DNA of 9,343 nt from CAYTNY01 sp964439215 (GCA_964439215.1 CAYTNY010000086.1:1-9343); one strand, 5' to 3'; positions 1-7,713 are shown, counted from the first letter of the stretch. Translations and numbers: made by a program. The notes: a model not told the origin generated them from the letters alone.

Positions 1-32
1 TTAAAAACAAAAAACTTTACATACCAATATTA

Positions 33-61
33 TTGATGTAATATATTAACCATTGTATAAA
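33..61 (+). promoter_or_regulatory. Candidate sigma-70-type promoter for the ftsH operon
   Basis: TTGATG (33-38) and TATAAA (56-61) are separated by 17 nt, giving 4/6 and 5/6 matches to the housekeeping consensus. Transcription would start near 68, leaving a leader of about 28 nt before the ftsH start codon. A second, overlapping option is TTTACA (16-21) with TAATAT (39-44), also spaced by 17 nt. The stretch is very AT-rich, so chance matches are likely and the true start cannot be decided by eye. Confidence 0.4.
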
Positions 62-80
62 TTACTGTTTTGCCTAATGA

Positions 81-88
81 AAAGGAGG
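81..88 (+). promoter_or_regulatory. Strong ribosome binding site that fixes the TTG start of ftsH
   Basis: AAAGGAGG lies 7 nt upstream of the TTG at 96. The first in-frame ATG (120) has no Shine-Dalgarno sequence at a usable distance. This supports initiation at the rare TTG codon. Confidence 0.8.
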
Positions 89-95
89 TTTTGTC

Positions 96-2000
96 TTGAA
101 AAAAAAGAATAATTTTCCGATGTCTTTCTGGATATTTATTATTCTGGGTCTGATAATAATTTCCAGTTATTCAAATATGTTCAATCAGGGTTCGGTGGAA
201 AATATAGATTATTCCGAAATGCTTGATGAAGTGAGAAAAAAAAGGGTAAGTGAAGTGGAAATTGTTCCCAAGGACAGGAGCCTTTTTGAGATCAAAGGAA
301 CGTTCAGGGACGGAACTGAGTTTCTTTCAAACGCTCCGATGAATGACGAGGCTTTTTTTAAGACGATTCATGAGAATGACGTTAAGATCATAAGCAAAAT
401 AACAAGGAATCCGGTCGGCAGGATGTTCGGGTCTTTCTTTTTATATTTCGGGCCCATTCTGCTGCTTATAATTTTCTGGATATATATGATGAACCGGTCA
501 CAGGGCGGAGCCGGCGGCGCAATGAGTTTCGGCAAGAGCCGCGCAAAACTCGCGGCTGTAGGCGGCAAGGTTACATTCGGCGATGTTGCGGGAATTGACG
601 AGGCAAAAGAAGAACTGGAAGAGATAATAGAATTCCTTAAGGATCCGAAAAAATTTCAGAAACTCGGCGGACGCATACCCAAAGGCGTTATTCTTCTCGG
701 GCCGCCGGGATCCGGAAAAACTCTTCTTGCGCGTGCGGTGGCAGGCGAGGCAGGGGTTCCGTTCTTTTCGCTTTCAGGTTCTGATTTTGTTGAAATGTTC
801 GTGGGTGTGGGAGCATCCAGGGTCAGGGACCTTTTTGAACAGGGAAAAAAGAACGCTCCGTGCATTATATTTATAGATGAAATTGATGCGGTCGGCAGAC
901 AGAGAGGCGCAGGCCTCGGCGGCGGGCACGATGAAAGAGAACAGACATTAAACGCGCTTCTTGTTGAGATGGACGGATTTGAAACAAACAGCGGTGTTAT
1001 AATCATAGCCGCGACAAACAGGCCGGATGTTCTTGATCCCGCACTGCTGCGTCCGGGAAGATTTGACAGACAGGTTGTTGTTGACCGGGCGGACCTTAAA
1101 GGCAGGGAAAAAATTCTTGAGGTTCATTCAAAAAGAGTGAAACTTGATGAAACAGTGGATCTTTCGGTTATAGCCAAAAGGACTTCCGGATTTTCCGGGG
1201 CTGACCTGGAAAATCTTGTAAATGAAGCGGCATTGCTTGCGGCAAGAAAAAATATGAAAACGATTACAATGTCTGAACTTGAAGAATCAATAGACAGGGT
1301 TATAGCGGGGCCGCAGAGACGTTCAAGAATCATAAATGAAAGCGAGAAAAAAAGAATCGCCTATCACGAATCAGGACACGCGCTTATCGCGAAAATACTT
1401 CCGAATACGCACCCTGTGCATAAAATATCCATAATACCGCGCGGGTACGGAGCGCTTGGTTATACCCTGCAGCTGCCTGAAGAGGACAGATTCTTGTCCA
1501 CACGGGATGAAATGATGGATAATATATGTGTGATGCTCGGCGGAAGAGTGGCGGAAGAACTAATTTTCGGAGATATCTCCACGGGCGCAAGCAATGACAT
1601 TGAGAGAGTGACTGTTATTGCGCATGATATGGTATGCAAGTACGGCATGACAAAAGAACTCGGAACAGTAACCCTCGGATCCTCTTCGCAGGAAGTTTTT
1701 ATAGGGAAGGACCTGATGAAGGAGAGGAATTATTCGGAGCAGACAGCCAAGGAAATAGATACGCAGATAAGAAGGATAATAGACGATGCTCATGAGATGG
1801 CAAGGATAATACTTACGAAAAACCGCAATATACTCAAAAAAATAGCCGAAAAACTTTTAAAAGAAGAGGTTATTGAAGGCGCTTCTTTTGAAGAAATGTT
1901 TAATGTAAAAATAGACAGAAAAATAGTGGAAGAAACAAGAAAAATAGTAAAAAAGAAGGTAACAGCTAAACCCAAAAAAACCGGAAAGAAAAATGGATAA
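96..2000 (+). CDS. ftsH: ATP-dependent zinc metalloprotease FtsH
   Basis: Membrane-anchored AAA+ protease that forms hexamers and degrades membrane and short-lived regulatory proteins, with its catalytic part in the cytoplasm. The 634-residue protein is the normal family length. Visible elements: TM helix about 10-27, extracytoplasmic domain about 30-110, TM helix about 112-132, Walker A GPPGSGKT (202-209), pore motif FVG (235-237), Walker B IIFIDEID (257-264), and SRH with arginine fingers R319 and R322. The zinc site is HESGH (424-428) with the third ligand probably D501 in GASND; the 77-residue spacing matches Thermotoga FtsH as I remember it. The C-terminus is a Lys-rich tail. The start is TTG, supported by the Shine-Dalgarno at 81-88. 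It overlaps folE by 8 nt and is the first gene of the operon in this window. All catalytic residues are present, so it should be active. The TTG start may limit its expression. Confidence 0.98.
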   Translation: MKKKNNFPMSFWIFIILGLIIISSYSNMFNQGSVENIDYSEMLDEVRKKRVSEVEIVPKDRSLFEIKGTFRDGTEFLSNAPMNDEAFFKTIHENDVKIISKITRNPVGRMFGSFFLYFGPILLLIIFWIYMMNRSQGGAGGAMSFGKSRAKLAAVGGKVTFGDVAGIDEAKEELEEIIEFLKDPKKFQKLGGRIPKGVILLGPPGSGKTLLARAVAGEAGVPFFSLSGSDFVEMFVGVGASRVRDLFEQGKKNAPCIIFIDEIDAVGRQRGAGLGGGHDEREQTLNALLVEMDGFETNSGVIIIAATNRPDVLDPALLRPGRFDRQVVVDRADLKGREKILEVHSKRVKLDETVDLSVIAKRTSGFSGADLENLVNEAALLAARKNMKTITMSELEESIDRVIAGPQRRSRIINESEKKRIAYHESGHALIAKILPNTHPVHKISIIPRGYGALGYTLQLPEEDRFLSTRDEMMDNICVMLGGRVAEELIFGDISTGASNDIERVTVIAHDMVCKYGMTKELGTVTLGSSSQEVFIGKDLMKERNYSEQTAKEIDTQIRRIIDDAHEMARIILTKNRNILKKIAEKLLKEEVIEGASFEEMFNVKIDRKIVEETRKIVKKKVTAKPKKTGKKNG

Positions 2001-2556
2001 AGAAAAAATAAAAAAAGCAGTAACTCTTATTCTGGAGGCAATAGGCGACGATCCCTCAAGAGAAGGGCTTTTGAAGACGCCTGACCGGGTTGCCGCAATG
2101 TACGCCGAGATATTTGCGGGTATAGGCCGCAGCCCTGAAGAGGTTATAAAAATTTTCAGAGAAGAGGAACACGATGAAATGATCATACTGAAAGACATAC
2201 CGTTCTATTCCGTGTGCGAACATCATCTGCTTCCTTTTCTGGGCAAGGCTCATATAGCATATATACCGGATAAGAACAGGCTGCTGGGGCTGAGCAAACT
2301 TGCGCGCGTGGTTGAAATTTACGCAAAACGGCTGCAGCTGCAGGAAAGGCTGACATCCAGGGTCGCGGATACGCTTATGAAAGCAGTGTCCCCCAAGGGT
2401 GTACTTGTGATAGTTGAGGCCGAGCATTTATGCACGACTATGCGGGGTATAAAAAAACCGGGATCGGTAATGATTACTTCAGCTGTGCGCGGTGTGTTCA
2501 GGAAAAATGAAACAACAAGAAAAGAAGCGCTTGAACTTATAGGAAAAAGGGGATGA
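1993..2556 (+). CDS. folE: GTP cyclohydrolase I (type IA)
   Basis: Converts GTP to 7,8-dihydroneopterin triphosphate and formate, the first step of tetrahydrofolate synthesis (and of queuosine in some organisms). The 187 residues are typical for the compact catalytic core. The N-terminal helix pair contains GDDPSREGLLKTPDRV (18-33). The zinc/catalytic motif CEHH (75-78) gives zinc ligands C75 and H78 and catalytic H77; the third zinc ligand is C147 in EHLCTTMRG. The C-terminus carries the usual TRKEALELI. The ATG start overlaps the last 8 nt of ftsH, suggesting translational coupling; a weak purine-rich GGAAAG at 1983-1988 precedes it. The folP gene follows after 6 nt, which points to folate rather than queuosine as the main pathway. 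No missing key residues were seen. Confidence 0.97.
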   Translation: MDKEKIKKAVTLILEAIGDDPSREGLLKTPDRVAAMYAEIFAGIGRSPEEVIKIFREEEHDEMIILKDIPFYSVCEHHLLPFLGKAHIAYIPDKNRLLGLSKLARVVEIYAKRLQLQERLTSRVADTLMKAVSPKGVLVIVEAEHLCTTMRGIKKPGSVMITSAVRGVFRKNETTRKEALELIGKRG

Positions 2557-2562
2557 TTTCCG

Positions 2563-3426
2563 GTGTTTACGCTGCATATCGGGAAAAGCGGCATTGAGTT
2601 TGAAAATACCTGTATAATGGCTGTTGTCAATGTTACGCCGGATTCTTTTTCGGACGGCGGTATGTTTTTTGAAAAAGACAAAGCAGCGGCGCGCGCCGCG
2701 GAGTTATTTGAAAAAGGGGCGGATATAGTTGATATAGGCGGGGAATCAACAAGACCGGGCGCTGAAGCGGTTGATGAAAAAGAAGAAATTGCCAGGATAA
2801 AACCGGTTATCGCCGCGGTGAAAGAAAAAAAAACGGAAGGAATTATATCTGTTGATACTTATAAATCAGCGGCGGCAAAAGAAGCGCTTGAAGCGGGTGC
2901 TGATATCATAAACGATATATCAGGAGGCTTGTTTGATCCGGATATGTTTGAAACCGCCGCGGAATACGGCGCGGGGTATGTGCTGATGCATATTAAAGGC
3001 GAACCCGGGAATATGCAGAAAAATCCTGTGTATTCGGATAAAGGAGTTGTATTTGACATACTGGAATTTTTTGAAAAACGGATAAAAGAGGCGCTGAAAA
3101 GCGGGATAAAAGAAGAAAAAATAATAATAGATCCGGGAATAGGTTTTGGGAAGACATTAAAGGATAATTATGAGATACTGAAGTCGCTGCGGGAATTTAA
3201 AAAAATCGGCAGGCCCGTTATGACCGGGGTTTCAAGGAAATCGTTTATAGGAGCGCTTTTGGGAAAAAAAACCGGGGACAGGATCTTTGGAACAGCCGCG
3301 GCTGTTGCGGCATCAATACTAAACGGAGCGGATATTGTCAGGATTCACGATATATCCGAAATGAAAGAAACTGCTGCGGTGTGCGATGCAGTAAAGCGGC
3401 CGCAAAGCATTAAAGAGGCGGTATAA
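2563..3426 (+). CDS. folP: Dihydropteroate synthase
   Basis: Condenses 6-hydroxymethyl-7,8-dihydropterin pyrophosphate with p-aminobenzoate to form 7,8-dihydropteroate; it is the target of sulfonamides. The 287-residue TIM barrel shows all signature motifs: NVTPDSFSDGG (23-33), GGESTRPGA (59-67), SVDTYK (96-101), INDISGG (116-122), MHIKGEPGNMQ (142-152), DPGIGFGKT (190-198), SRKSFIG (224-230) and RIHD (260-263). I chose the GTG start at 2563 because AAGGGGA (2547-2553) sits 9 nt upstream; the next Met (residue 19) would remove the first beta strand. The gene lies 6 nt after folE and ends 1 nt before cdaA, inside the operon. No resistance-type insertion is evident in the loops I can read. Confidence 0.97.
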   Translation: MFTLHIGKSGIEFENTCIMAVVNVTPDSFSDGGMFFEKDKAAARAAELFEKGADIVDIGGESTRPGAEAVDEKEEIARIKPVIAAVKEKKTEGIISVDTYKSAAAKEALEAGADIINDISGGLFDPDMFETAAEYGAGYVLMHIKGEPGNMQKNPVYSDKGVVFDILEFFEKRIKEALKSGIKEEKIIIDPGIGFGKTLKDNYEILKSLREFKKIGRPVMTGVSRKSFIGALLGKKTGDRIFGTAAAVAASILNGADIVRIHDISEMKETAAVCDAVKRPQSIKEAV

Positions 3427-3427
3427 A

Positions 3428-4204
3428 ATGAAAGAATATCTTGATTCGGTTATTTATACTCTTCAGGGGATGAGATGGAACGATATTGTGGATATAATTT
3501 TTGTCGCGTTTATTCTTTATCACCTTTTTCTTCTGCTTCACGAAACCAGAGCGATACAGATGCTTAAGGGACTCGCTATAATACTGTTTTTTGTCATTAT
3601 ATCAAGACTTCTTGATCTTCATGCAATGACCTGGATGCTTACCGGGCTGTCAGCGGTATGGATCATAGCGTTTATAATTGTTTTTCAGCCGGAACTCAGG
3701 CGTGTGCTTGTTGAGCTGGGGCAGAACCGTATATTTGGTTTTATTTTTAAAGAGCATGTTCAGCTTTACAGGGAACTGAGAGAATCCTCGGAGATAATGG
3801 CAAAAAAGAAAACAGGGGCGCTTATAGTGATTGAGAGAGAAGTAAATTTAAGAAGTTTTATTGAAACAGGCACAAAACTGGATGCGGATACTTCTTCAGA
3901 GCTTTTGATATCGCTTTTTAATCCCAAATCCCCGCTTCATGACGGAGCTGTTATAATAAGAGGAGGAAGAATCGCGGCTGCGGGATGTATTCTTCCATTG
4001 TCCCAGAAAGAGGATATAGATAAAAATTACGGAATGAGGCACAGGGCGGCGATAGGCATTTCTGAAGAAACGGACGCAATAACCATTATTGTATCTGAAG
4101 AGAGAAAAAGCATGTCGCTTGCTATCGGGGGGAAAATCACTCCGGACATAGACGGCGAAACACTGCTTGAAATACTGTCCCTTTATGCCCCGAAAATACG
4201 ATAA
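3428..4204 (+). CDS. cdaA: Membrane diadenylate cyclase CdaA (c-di-AMP synthase)
   Basis: Joins two ATP molecules into the second messenger c-di-AMP, which in other bacteria controls potassium and osmolyte transport and cell-wall homeostasis. The 258-residue protein has the standard layout: three TM helices (about 20-38, 46-62, 66-86), then a short coiled linker (about 87-125) and the DAC domain. The motif HDGA (171-174) is intact. The second motif reads GMRHRAA (202-208), where the usual form is GTRHRAA, so Thr is replaced by Met at residue 203 while RHR (204-206) is kept. The ATG at 3428 has the Shine-Dalgarno GAGGCGG (3415-3421). It follows folP after 1 nt and precedes its usual partner ybbR. 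Activity is likely, but the Met substitution at the active site leaves some doubt. Confidence 0.95.
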   Translation: MKEYLDSVIYTLQGMRWNDIVDIIFVAFILYHLFLLLHETRAIQMLKGLAIILFFVIISRLLDLHAMTWMLTGLSAVWIIAFIIVFQPELRRVLVELGQNRIFGFIFKEHVQLYRELRESSEIMAKKKTGALIVIEREVNLRSFIETGTKLDADTSSELLISLFNPKSPLHDGAVIIRGGRIAAAGCILPLSQKEDIDKNYGMRHRAAIGISEETDAITIIVSEERKSMSLAIGGKITPDIDGETLLEILSLYAPKIR

Positions 4205-4236
4205 AACGGAAAAAATAAACGGAAACAGGTGATGAA

Positions 4237-4695
4237 ATGAAGCAGTTTCTAAGTGATTTGTTTTTAAAAAAATGGCAGTATAAACTTTTTGCCGTTCTGG
4301 CGGCTTTTATTGTGTGGTTTTATGTCGTGAAAGAGCAGAATCTTTCCGTCAGTTTCAGCGCGCCTCTTGAACTCAGCAACTTTCCGTCTGATATGAGGCT
4401 GGAAAACAGAATAAGGACATCTGTTGATATTCTGCTGGAGGGAAGAAGAGATGTTATAAATAAGATCAACCGCAGAAAAGTCAGGGTTATTATTGATATA
4501 AGAAACGCCGGCGAGGGAATGAATACTTATCTTGTCACGGCATCCAGAATAAGCGGCCTGCCAAGAGGGGTGTATGTCAAGGACGTATCCCCGGCAAGGT
4601 TTATACTTGAGTTTTCAAAAATAGAGGAAGAAAAGAGCTCAGGCTCCAATGCGGGTGAAGAGGACGCATCATCGGATGGGGAAAACAATGGCTGA
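4237..4695 (+). CDS. Short YbbR/CdaR-like protein, putative CdaA partner
   Basis: YbbR-domain proteins encoded next to cdaA are known in Firmicutes as CdaR, a membrane partner that modulates diadenylate cyclase activity. This one has 152 residues: an N-terminal TM anchor (about 15-32, with WQYKLFAV and IVWFYVV), one YbbR-like beta-rich domain (about 36-127) on the extracytoplasmic side, and an acidic, Ser-rich tail (128-152) that looks disordered. Bacillus CdaR carries four YbbR repeats, so this is a minimal single-domain form. The assignment rests on position and on the TM-plus-YVKEQN and GLP...V.V.P pattern, since the family is poorly conserved. The start ATG (4237) follows AGGTGAT; an ATG 5 nt earlier is closed by TGA after two codons. 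It overlaps pdxJ by 8 nt. Confidence 0.82.
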   Translation: MKQFLSDLFLKKWQYKLFAVLAAFIVWFYVVKEQNLSVSFSAPLELSNFPSDMRLENRIRTSVDILLEGRRDVINKINRRKVRVIIDIRNAGEGMNTYLVTASRISGLPRGVYVKDVSPARFILEFSKIEEEKSSGSNAGEEDASSDGENNG

Positions 4696-5404
4696 GCTTT
4701 GCGTTAATATTGACCATATAGCCACGCTGCGGCAGGCGCGGGGTGAAGACGAACCGGATGTTATAAAAGCGGCGCGTATTGCTGAAAAAGCAGGAGCAGC
4801 GGGGATTACCGTGCATCTGCGCGAAGACCGCAGGCATATACAGGATAAAGACGTACTCTTGCTGAGAAAAACAGTGAAAAAAAAATTGAATCTGGAGATG
4901 GCGGTAAACGAAGAAATAATAAAATATGCGCTTAAAATAATTCCTGATGAGGCGACACTGGTTCCGGAAAAACGGAAAGAGCTTACAACGGAAGGCGGGC
5001 TCGATGTCGTGAAGAATATAAAAATAATAGAAAAAACAGCCGCCCGCCTGAAGAAAAAAGGAATTGCGGTCAGTCTTTTCATTGACCCGGAGGAAAAACA
5101 GATAAAAGCGGCGGCAAAAACAGGCGTGCAGTTTATAGAAATACATACCGGAAGCTACGCGAATGCCGGCAGCGGGAAAAAGACCGGGGAAGAGCTCAAG
5201 AAAATAAAAAATGCCGTTGATGCGGCGCGGGGAATGGGGCTTAGAATAAATGCGGGGCACGGCCTGAATTACGCGAATACGCGGCGGATTGCGCGGATAC
5301 CGGGGATAGAAGATCTGAATACGGGGCACAGCATAATATCAAGAGCGGTTTTTACGGGGTTTGAAAAGGCAGTGAAGGATATGCTGGAGCTTGTAAAGGG
5401 GTAA
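4688..5404 (+). CDS. pdxJ: Pyridoxine 5'-phosphate synthase PdxJ
   Basis: Condenses 1-deoxy-D-xylulose 5-phosphate with 3-amino-2-oxopropyl phosphate to give pyridoxine 5'-phosphate, the last ring-forming step of the DXP-dependent vitamin B6 route. The 238 residues compare with about 243 in E. coli. Motifs: NIDHIATLRQARG (7-19), HLREDRRHI (43-51), NLEMA (68-72, E70 matching the catalytic Glu), LVPEKRKELTTEGG (91-104), HTG (153-155), INAGHGLNY (187-195, H191 catalytic) and LNTGHSIISRAVF (210-222), where NIGH is more usual. The open frame extends upstream to 4649, but family proteins begin with the MAEL...NIDH segment, so ATG 4688 is chosen; GGGG at 4678-4681 may serve as Shine-Dalgarno. The 8-nt overlap with ybbR suggests coupled translation. 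It occupies the place where glmM often follows ybbR. Confidence 0.96.
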   Translation: MAELCVNIDHIATLRQARGEDEPDVIKAARIAEKAGAAGITVHLREDRRHIQDKDVLLLRKTVKKKLNLEMAVNEEIIKYALKIIPDEATLVPEKRKELTTEGGLDVVKNIKIIEKTAARLKKKGIAVSLFIDPEEKQIKAAAKTGVQFIEIHTGSYANAGSGKKTGEELKKIKNAVDAARGMGLRINAGHGLNYANTRRIARIPGIEDLNTGHSIISRAVFTGFEKAVKDMLELVKG

Positions 5405-5407
5405 AAG

Positions 5408-6310
5408 ATGTTTTTGAAGAAAAGGCACGATATAATGCGGATTGTTCTGATTTTGCTTGCGTTGATAAGCGTGGTATATACAGGTGTTGTTTATTTTGTT
5501 TGGGGAATCAGGGAAGTTTTTCCTGTTTTTCTGATGATGTGCCTGATTCTTTCTTATGTTATTGTGTTTTTTATTATGCACAGAAAATATATCAGGAAAA
5601 CGGACCGAAGAAATAAAAAAACAAATACAGAAGAAGAAACAATTGAAGGCAAAGAAGCCATGGTTGCCGCGGTGGCCCACGAGATCAAGAACCCTTTAAA
5701 TTCAATAAAAGGCGCAAACCAGTACTTAAATGAGAAATACGGGGGCAATGAAGACATAAAAGAGTTTACACAGATAGTAATAGACGAAATAAACCGCCTG
5801 GAGAAGCATCTGAATGAATTTATGAGTTTTTCCAGAGGAGTAAAACTGCGGCTGAAAAAACAGGATGTTCATTCTTTTGTGACAGGCGTTGTTATGCTTG
5901 TAAAGCATAATTTTGAAAATACAATAAATATAAAAGTGCGAAACAGCGGTATTCCTGAAGTTTATATGGACCAGGAACAGATGAGGCAGGTGCTTGTGAA
6001 TCTATTAAACAATGCAAAAGAGGCGCATGACGGCGGCGGAAAGCCTGAAGCTGAAGTTGTAATATCATCAGATTCTTCCTGGGTCATGGTGGAAGTAAGG
6101 GACAACGGCAGAGGGGTGCCGGAAGAGGATTCAGAGCGTGTGTTTAACCCTTTTTACACCACGAAAAAAGAAGGGCTCGGCATAGGGCTGTCAATATCAA
6201 GGACAATAATGCGCAGGCACGGAGGCGAAATATATATAAAAAATACAAAAGACAAAGGCAGTTCTTTTGTTCTGAAACTGCCGGTGGAAAAAAGGGATGC
6301 TGAATCATGA
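5408..6310 (+). CDS. NtrB/AtoS-type sensor histidine kinase without a sensor domain
   Basis: Autophosphorylating kinase, presumably the partner of the NtrC-type regulator that overlaps it by 4 nt (ATGA). The 300 residues comprise two TM helices (about 10-32 and 37-58) joined by only a few residues, a charged linker (59-82) with no recognisable HAMP or PAS domain, a HisKA domain with the H-box AVAHEIKNPLNSI (88-100, phospho-acceptor H91), and a HATPase_c domain with N-box NLLNNAKEA (198-206), G1 DNGRG (232-236), F-box FNPFYTTK (246-253) and G2 GLGIGLS (256-262). HEIKNPL is the H-box form of kinases paired with sigma-54 activators. With no extracytoplasmic domain, the signal is probably sensed in the membrane, in the cytoplasm or through another protein. 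The ATG lies 3 nt after pdxJ with AAGGGGT upstream. The input signal cannot be deduced. Confidence 0.93.
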   Translation: MFLKKRHDIMRIVLILLALISVVYTGVVYFVWGIREVFPVFLMMCLILSYVIVFFIMHRKYIRKTDRRNKKTNTEEETIEGKEAMVAAVAHEIKNPLNSIKGANQYLNEKYGGNEDIKEFTQIVIDEINRLEKHLNEFMSFSRGVKLRLKKQDVHSFVTGVVMLVKHNFENTINIKVRNSGIPEVYMDQEQMRQVLVNLLNNAKEAHDGGGKPEAEVVISSDSSWVMVEVRDNGRGVPEEDSERVFNPFYTTKKEGLGIGLSISRTIMRRHGGEIYIKNTKDKGSSFVLKLPVEKRDAES

Positions 6311-7713
6311 AAAAAATAAAAAAAATACTGATTGTGGATGACAATAAATCAGCGCTGAGAGTGCTTAAAGCTATTTTGGAAGAGGACGGATATACTGTTT
6401 TCTCGGAATCTTCGCCGGTGAAGGCGCTTGAGGCCGTTGAAAAGACGGAGCCGGGGGTCATACTGCTTGATCTGAAAATGCCTGAAATGGACGGCATGGA
6501 GCTTTACGGGAAGATCAGGGAAATTGATAAAAAAGCCGTTGTGATTATAATGACCGCCTACGGCAATATAGAGTCTGCGGTTCAGGCCATGAAATCAGGC
6601 GTGGAAAACTATCTTCAGAAACCTCTGAATTTTGAAGAATTAAAAATAACAATAGCCAAGATATTTGAGAAAATTGAACTGCGCGATGATGTTGCGCTTT
6701 TAAAAGGGCAGCTGGAAGGAAAAAACGTATTTGAAAATATGATAGGCAAGTCAAAAAAAATGAAAAATGTTTTTTATAAGATTGAAAATATCGCAAAAAC
6801 GGATTCAACGGTTCTCATAACAGGAGAGTCAGGGACAGGGAAGGAAATGGTAGCCAAAGCAATACATAATCTTTCCCGGCGAAGAGAGAACAAGATGGTC
6901 TCCATAAACCTTGCGGCAATACCCGAAGGCCTGCAGGAGTCGGAGCTTTTTGGTTATGTGAAAGGCGCGTTTACCGGCGCATATACTTCCAAGCCCGGAA
7001 AATTTGAAGCAGCGGATAATGGAACCGTCTTTCTTGACGAAATAGGAAATATAACGCATAAGGTGCAGGTTAAACTTCTCAGGGTTATAGAGAATATGCA
7101 GGTGGAGCCTTTGGGCGGCAATAAGCTGAAATCTGTAAATGTGAGAATTATCAGCGCGACAAATTCTGATTTGAAAAATGACTTGAAAACAGGAGCTTTC
7201 AGGGAGGATCTTTATTACAGGCTGAATGTAATCTCGGTTCATCTGCCGCCTCTGAGGGAAAGAAAAGCGGATATACCGCTTTTAGCCATGCAGTTTCTGA
7301 AAGAAATATGCCTGAAAAACAGCATAGCTGAGAAAGAATTATCCGATGACGCAATGGAAATGCTTATTGAGTATAAATGGCCCGGAAATATACGGGAGCT
7401 TAGAAATGTAATAGAAGAAGGAGTGGTAACTTCAGGAGAAAAAACAATAAAACCTGATGATCTGAATTTCAGTTATGTGGGAGTGGATCCGGGGAGCGAT
7501 GACAATGATGAGGATCTTATTTCTGTAAATATGCCCCTGTACGACATGGAGAAAAAAGCAATAATTAATGCTCTTATAAAATCAAAAGGAAATCAGACTC
7601 ATGCCGCGGATATGCTGGGTATTTCAAGAAAGGTTTTGATGAATAAAATAGAAAAGCATAAAATCACTGATTTTGTCCCTGTAAGGACAAAAAGAAAAAA
7701 AGTGTCCGAATAG
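6307..7713 (+). CDS. NtrC-family sigma-54-dependent response regulator
   Basis: Transcription activator that, once phosphorylated, hydrolyses ATP to open sigma-54 RNA polymerase promoters. The 468 residues carry three domains. Receiver (about 5-120): acidic pocket D11/D12, phospho-acceptor D55 in LLDLKMP, T83 and K105. AAA+ domain (about 143-372): Walker A GESGTGKE (173-180), sigma-54 contact loop GAFTGA (220-225), Walker B VFLDEIG (241-247), sensor and arginine-finger segment FREDLYYRLN (298-307) and WPGNIREL (358-365). Fis-type HTH (about 412-452): KGNQTHAADMLGIS followed by a recognition helix RKVLMNKIEKH, which differs from the common RRTLYRKL form. Everything needed for activation is intact. 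The end of the gene contains inverted repeats that may be its own binding sites, placed upstream of a sigma-54 promoter for the next gene. The specific regulon is unknown. Confidence 0.96.
   Translation: MKKIKKILIVDDNKSALRVLKAILEEDGYTVFSESSPVKALEAVEKTEPGVILLDLKMPEMDGMELYGKIREIDKKAVVIIMTAYGNIESAVQAMKSGVENYLQKPLNFEELKITIAKIFEKIELRDDVALLKGQLEGKNVFENMIGKSKKMKNVFYKIENIAKTDSTVLITGESGTGKEMVAKAIHNLSRRRENKMVSINLAAIPEGLQESELFGYVKGAFTGAYTSKPGKFEAADNGTVFLDEIGNITHKVQVKLLRVIENMQVEPLGGNKLKSVNVRIISATNSDLKNDLKTGAFREDLYYRLNVISVHLPPLRERKADIPLLAMQFLKEICLKNSIAEKELSDDAMEMLIEYKWPGNIRELRNVIEEGVVTSGEKTIKPDDLNFSYVGVDPGSDDNDEDLISVNMPLYDMEKKAIINALIKSKGNQTHAADMLGISRKVLMNKIEKHKITDFVPVRTKRKKVSE
7671..7692 (+). promoter_or_regulatory. 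Putative distal enhancer (activator binding) site, perfect inverted repeat
   Basis: TTTTGTCC and GGACAAAA form perfect 8-bp arms around a 6-nt spacer. The centre is about 116 nt upstream of the predicted sigma-54 start site. It lies inside the final codons of the regulator gene. No T-run follows on either strand, so it is not a usual intrinsic terminator. That it is the binding site of the adjacent regulator is an inference from symmetry, position and the related second copy. Confidence 0.55.

Noticed and set aside
4649..4687. Upstream ATG starts (4649 and 4676) extending PdxJ by up to 13 residues
   Set aside because: The family begins at MAEL...NIDH; the added residues lie inside ybbR and show no conservation pattern. 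ATG 4688 is preferred.
4601..5329. Long open frame of 242 codons on the minus strand opposite ybbR/pdxJ
   Set aside because: It is rich in Phe, Arg, Tyr and His without domain patterns and lies antisense to pdxJ, whose motifs are unmistakable. It is a shadow frame.
7671..7692. Inverted repeat at the end of the regulator gene read as an intrinsic terminator
   Set aside because: It lies before the stop codon and is followed by an A-rich stretch, not a T-run; on the minus strand no T-run follows the stem either.
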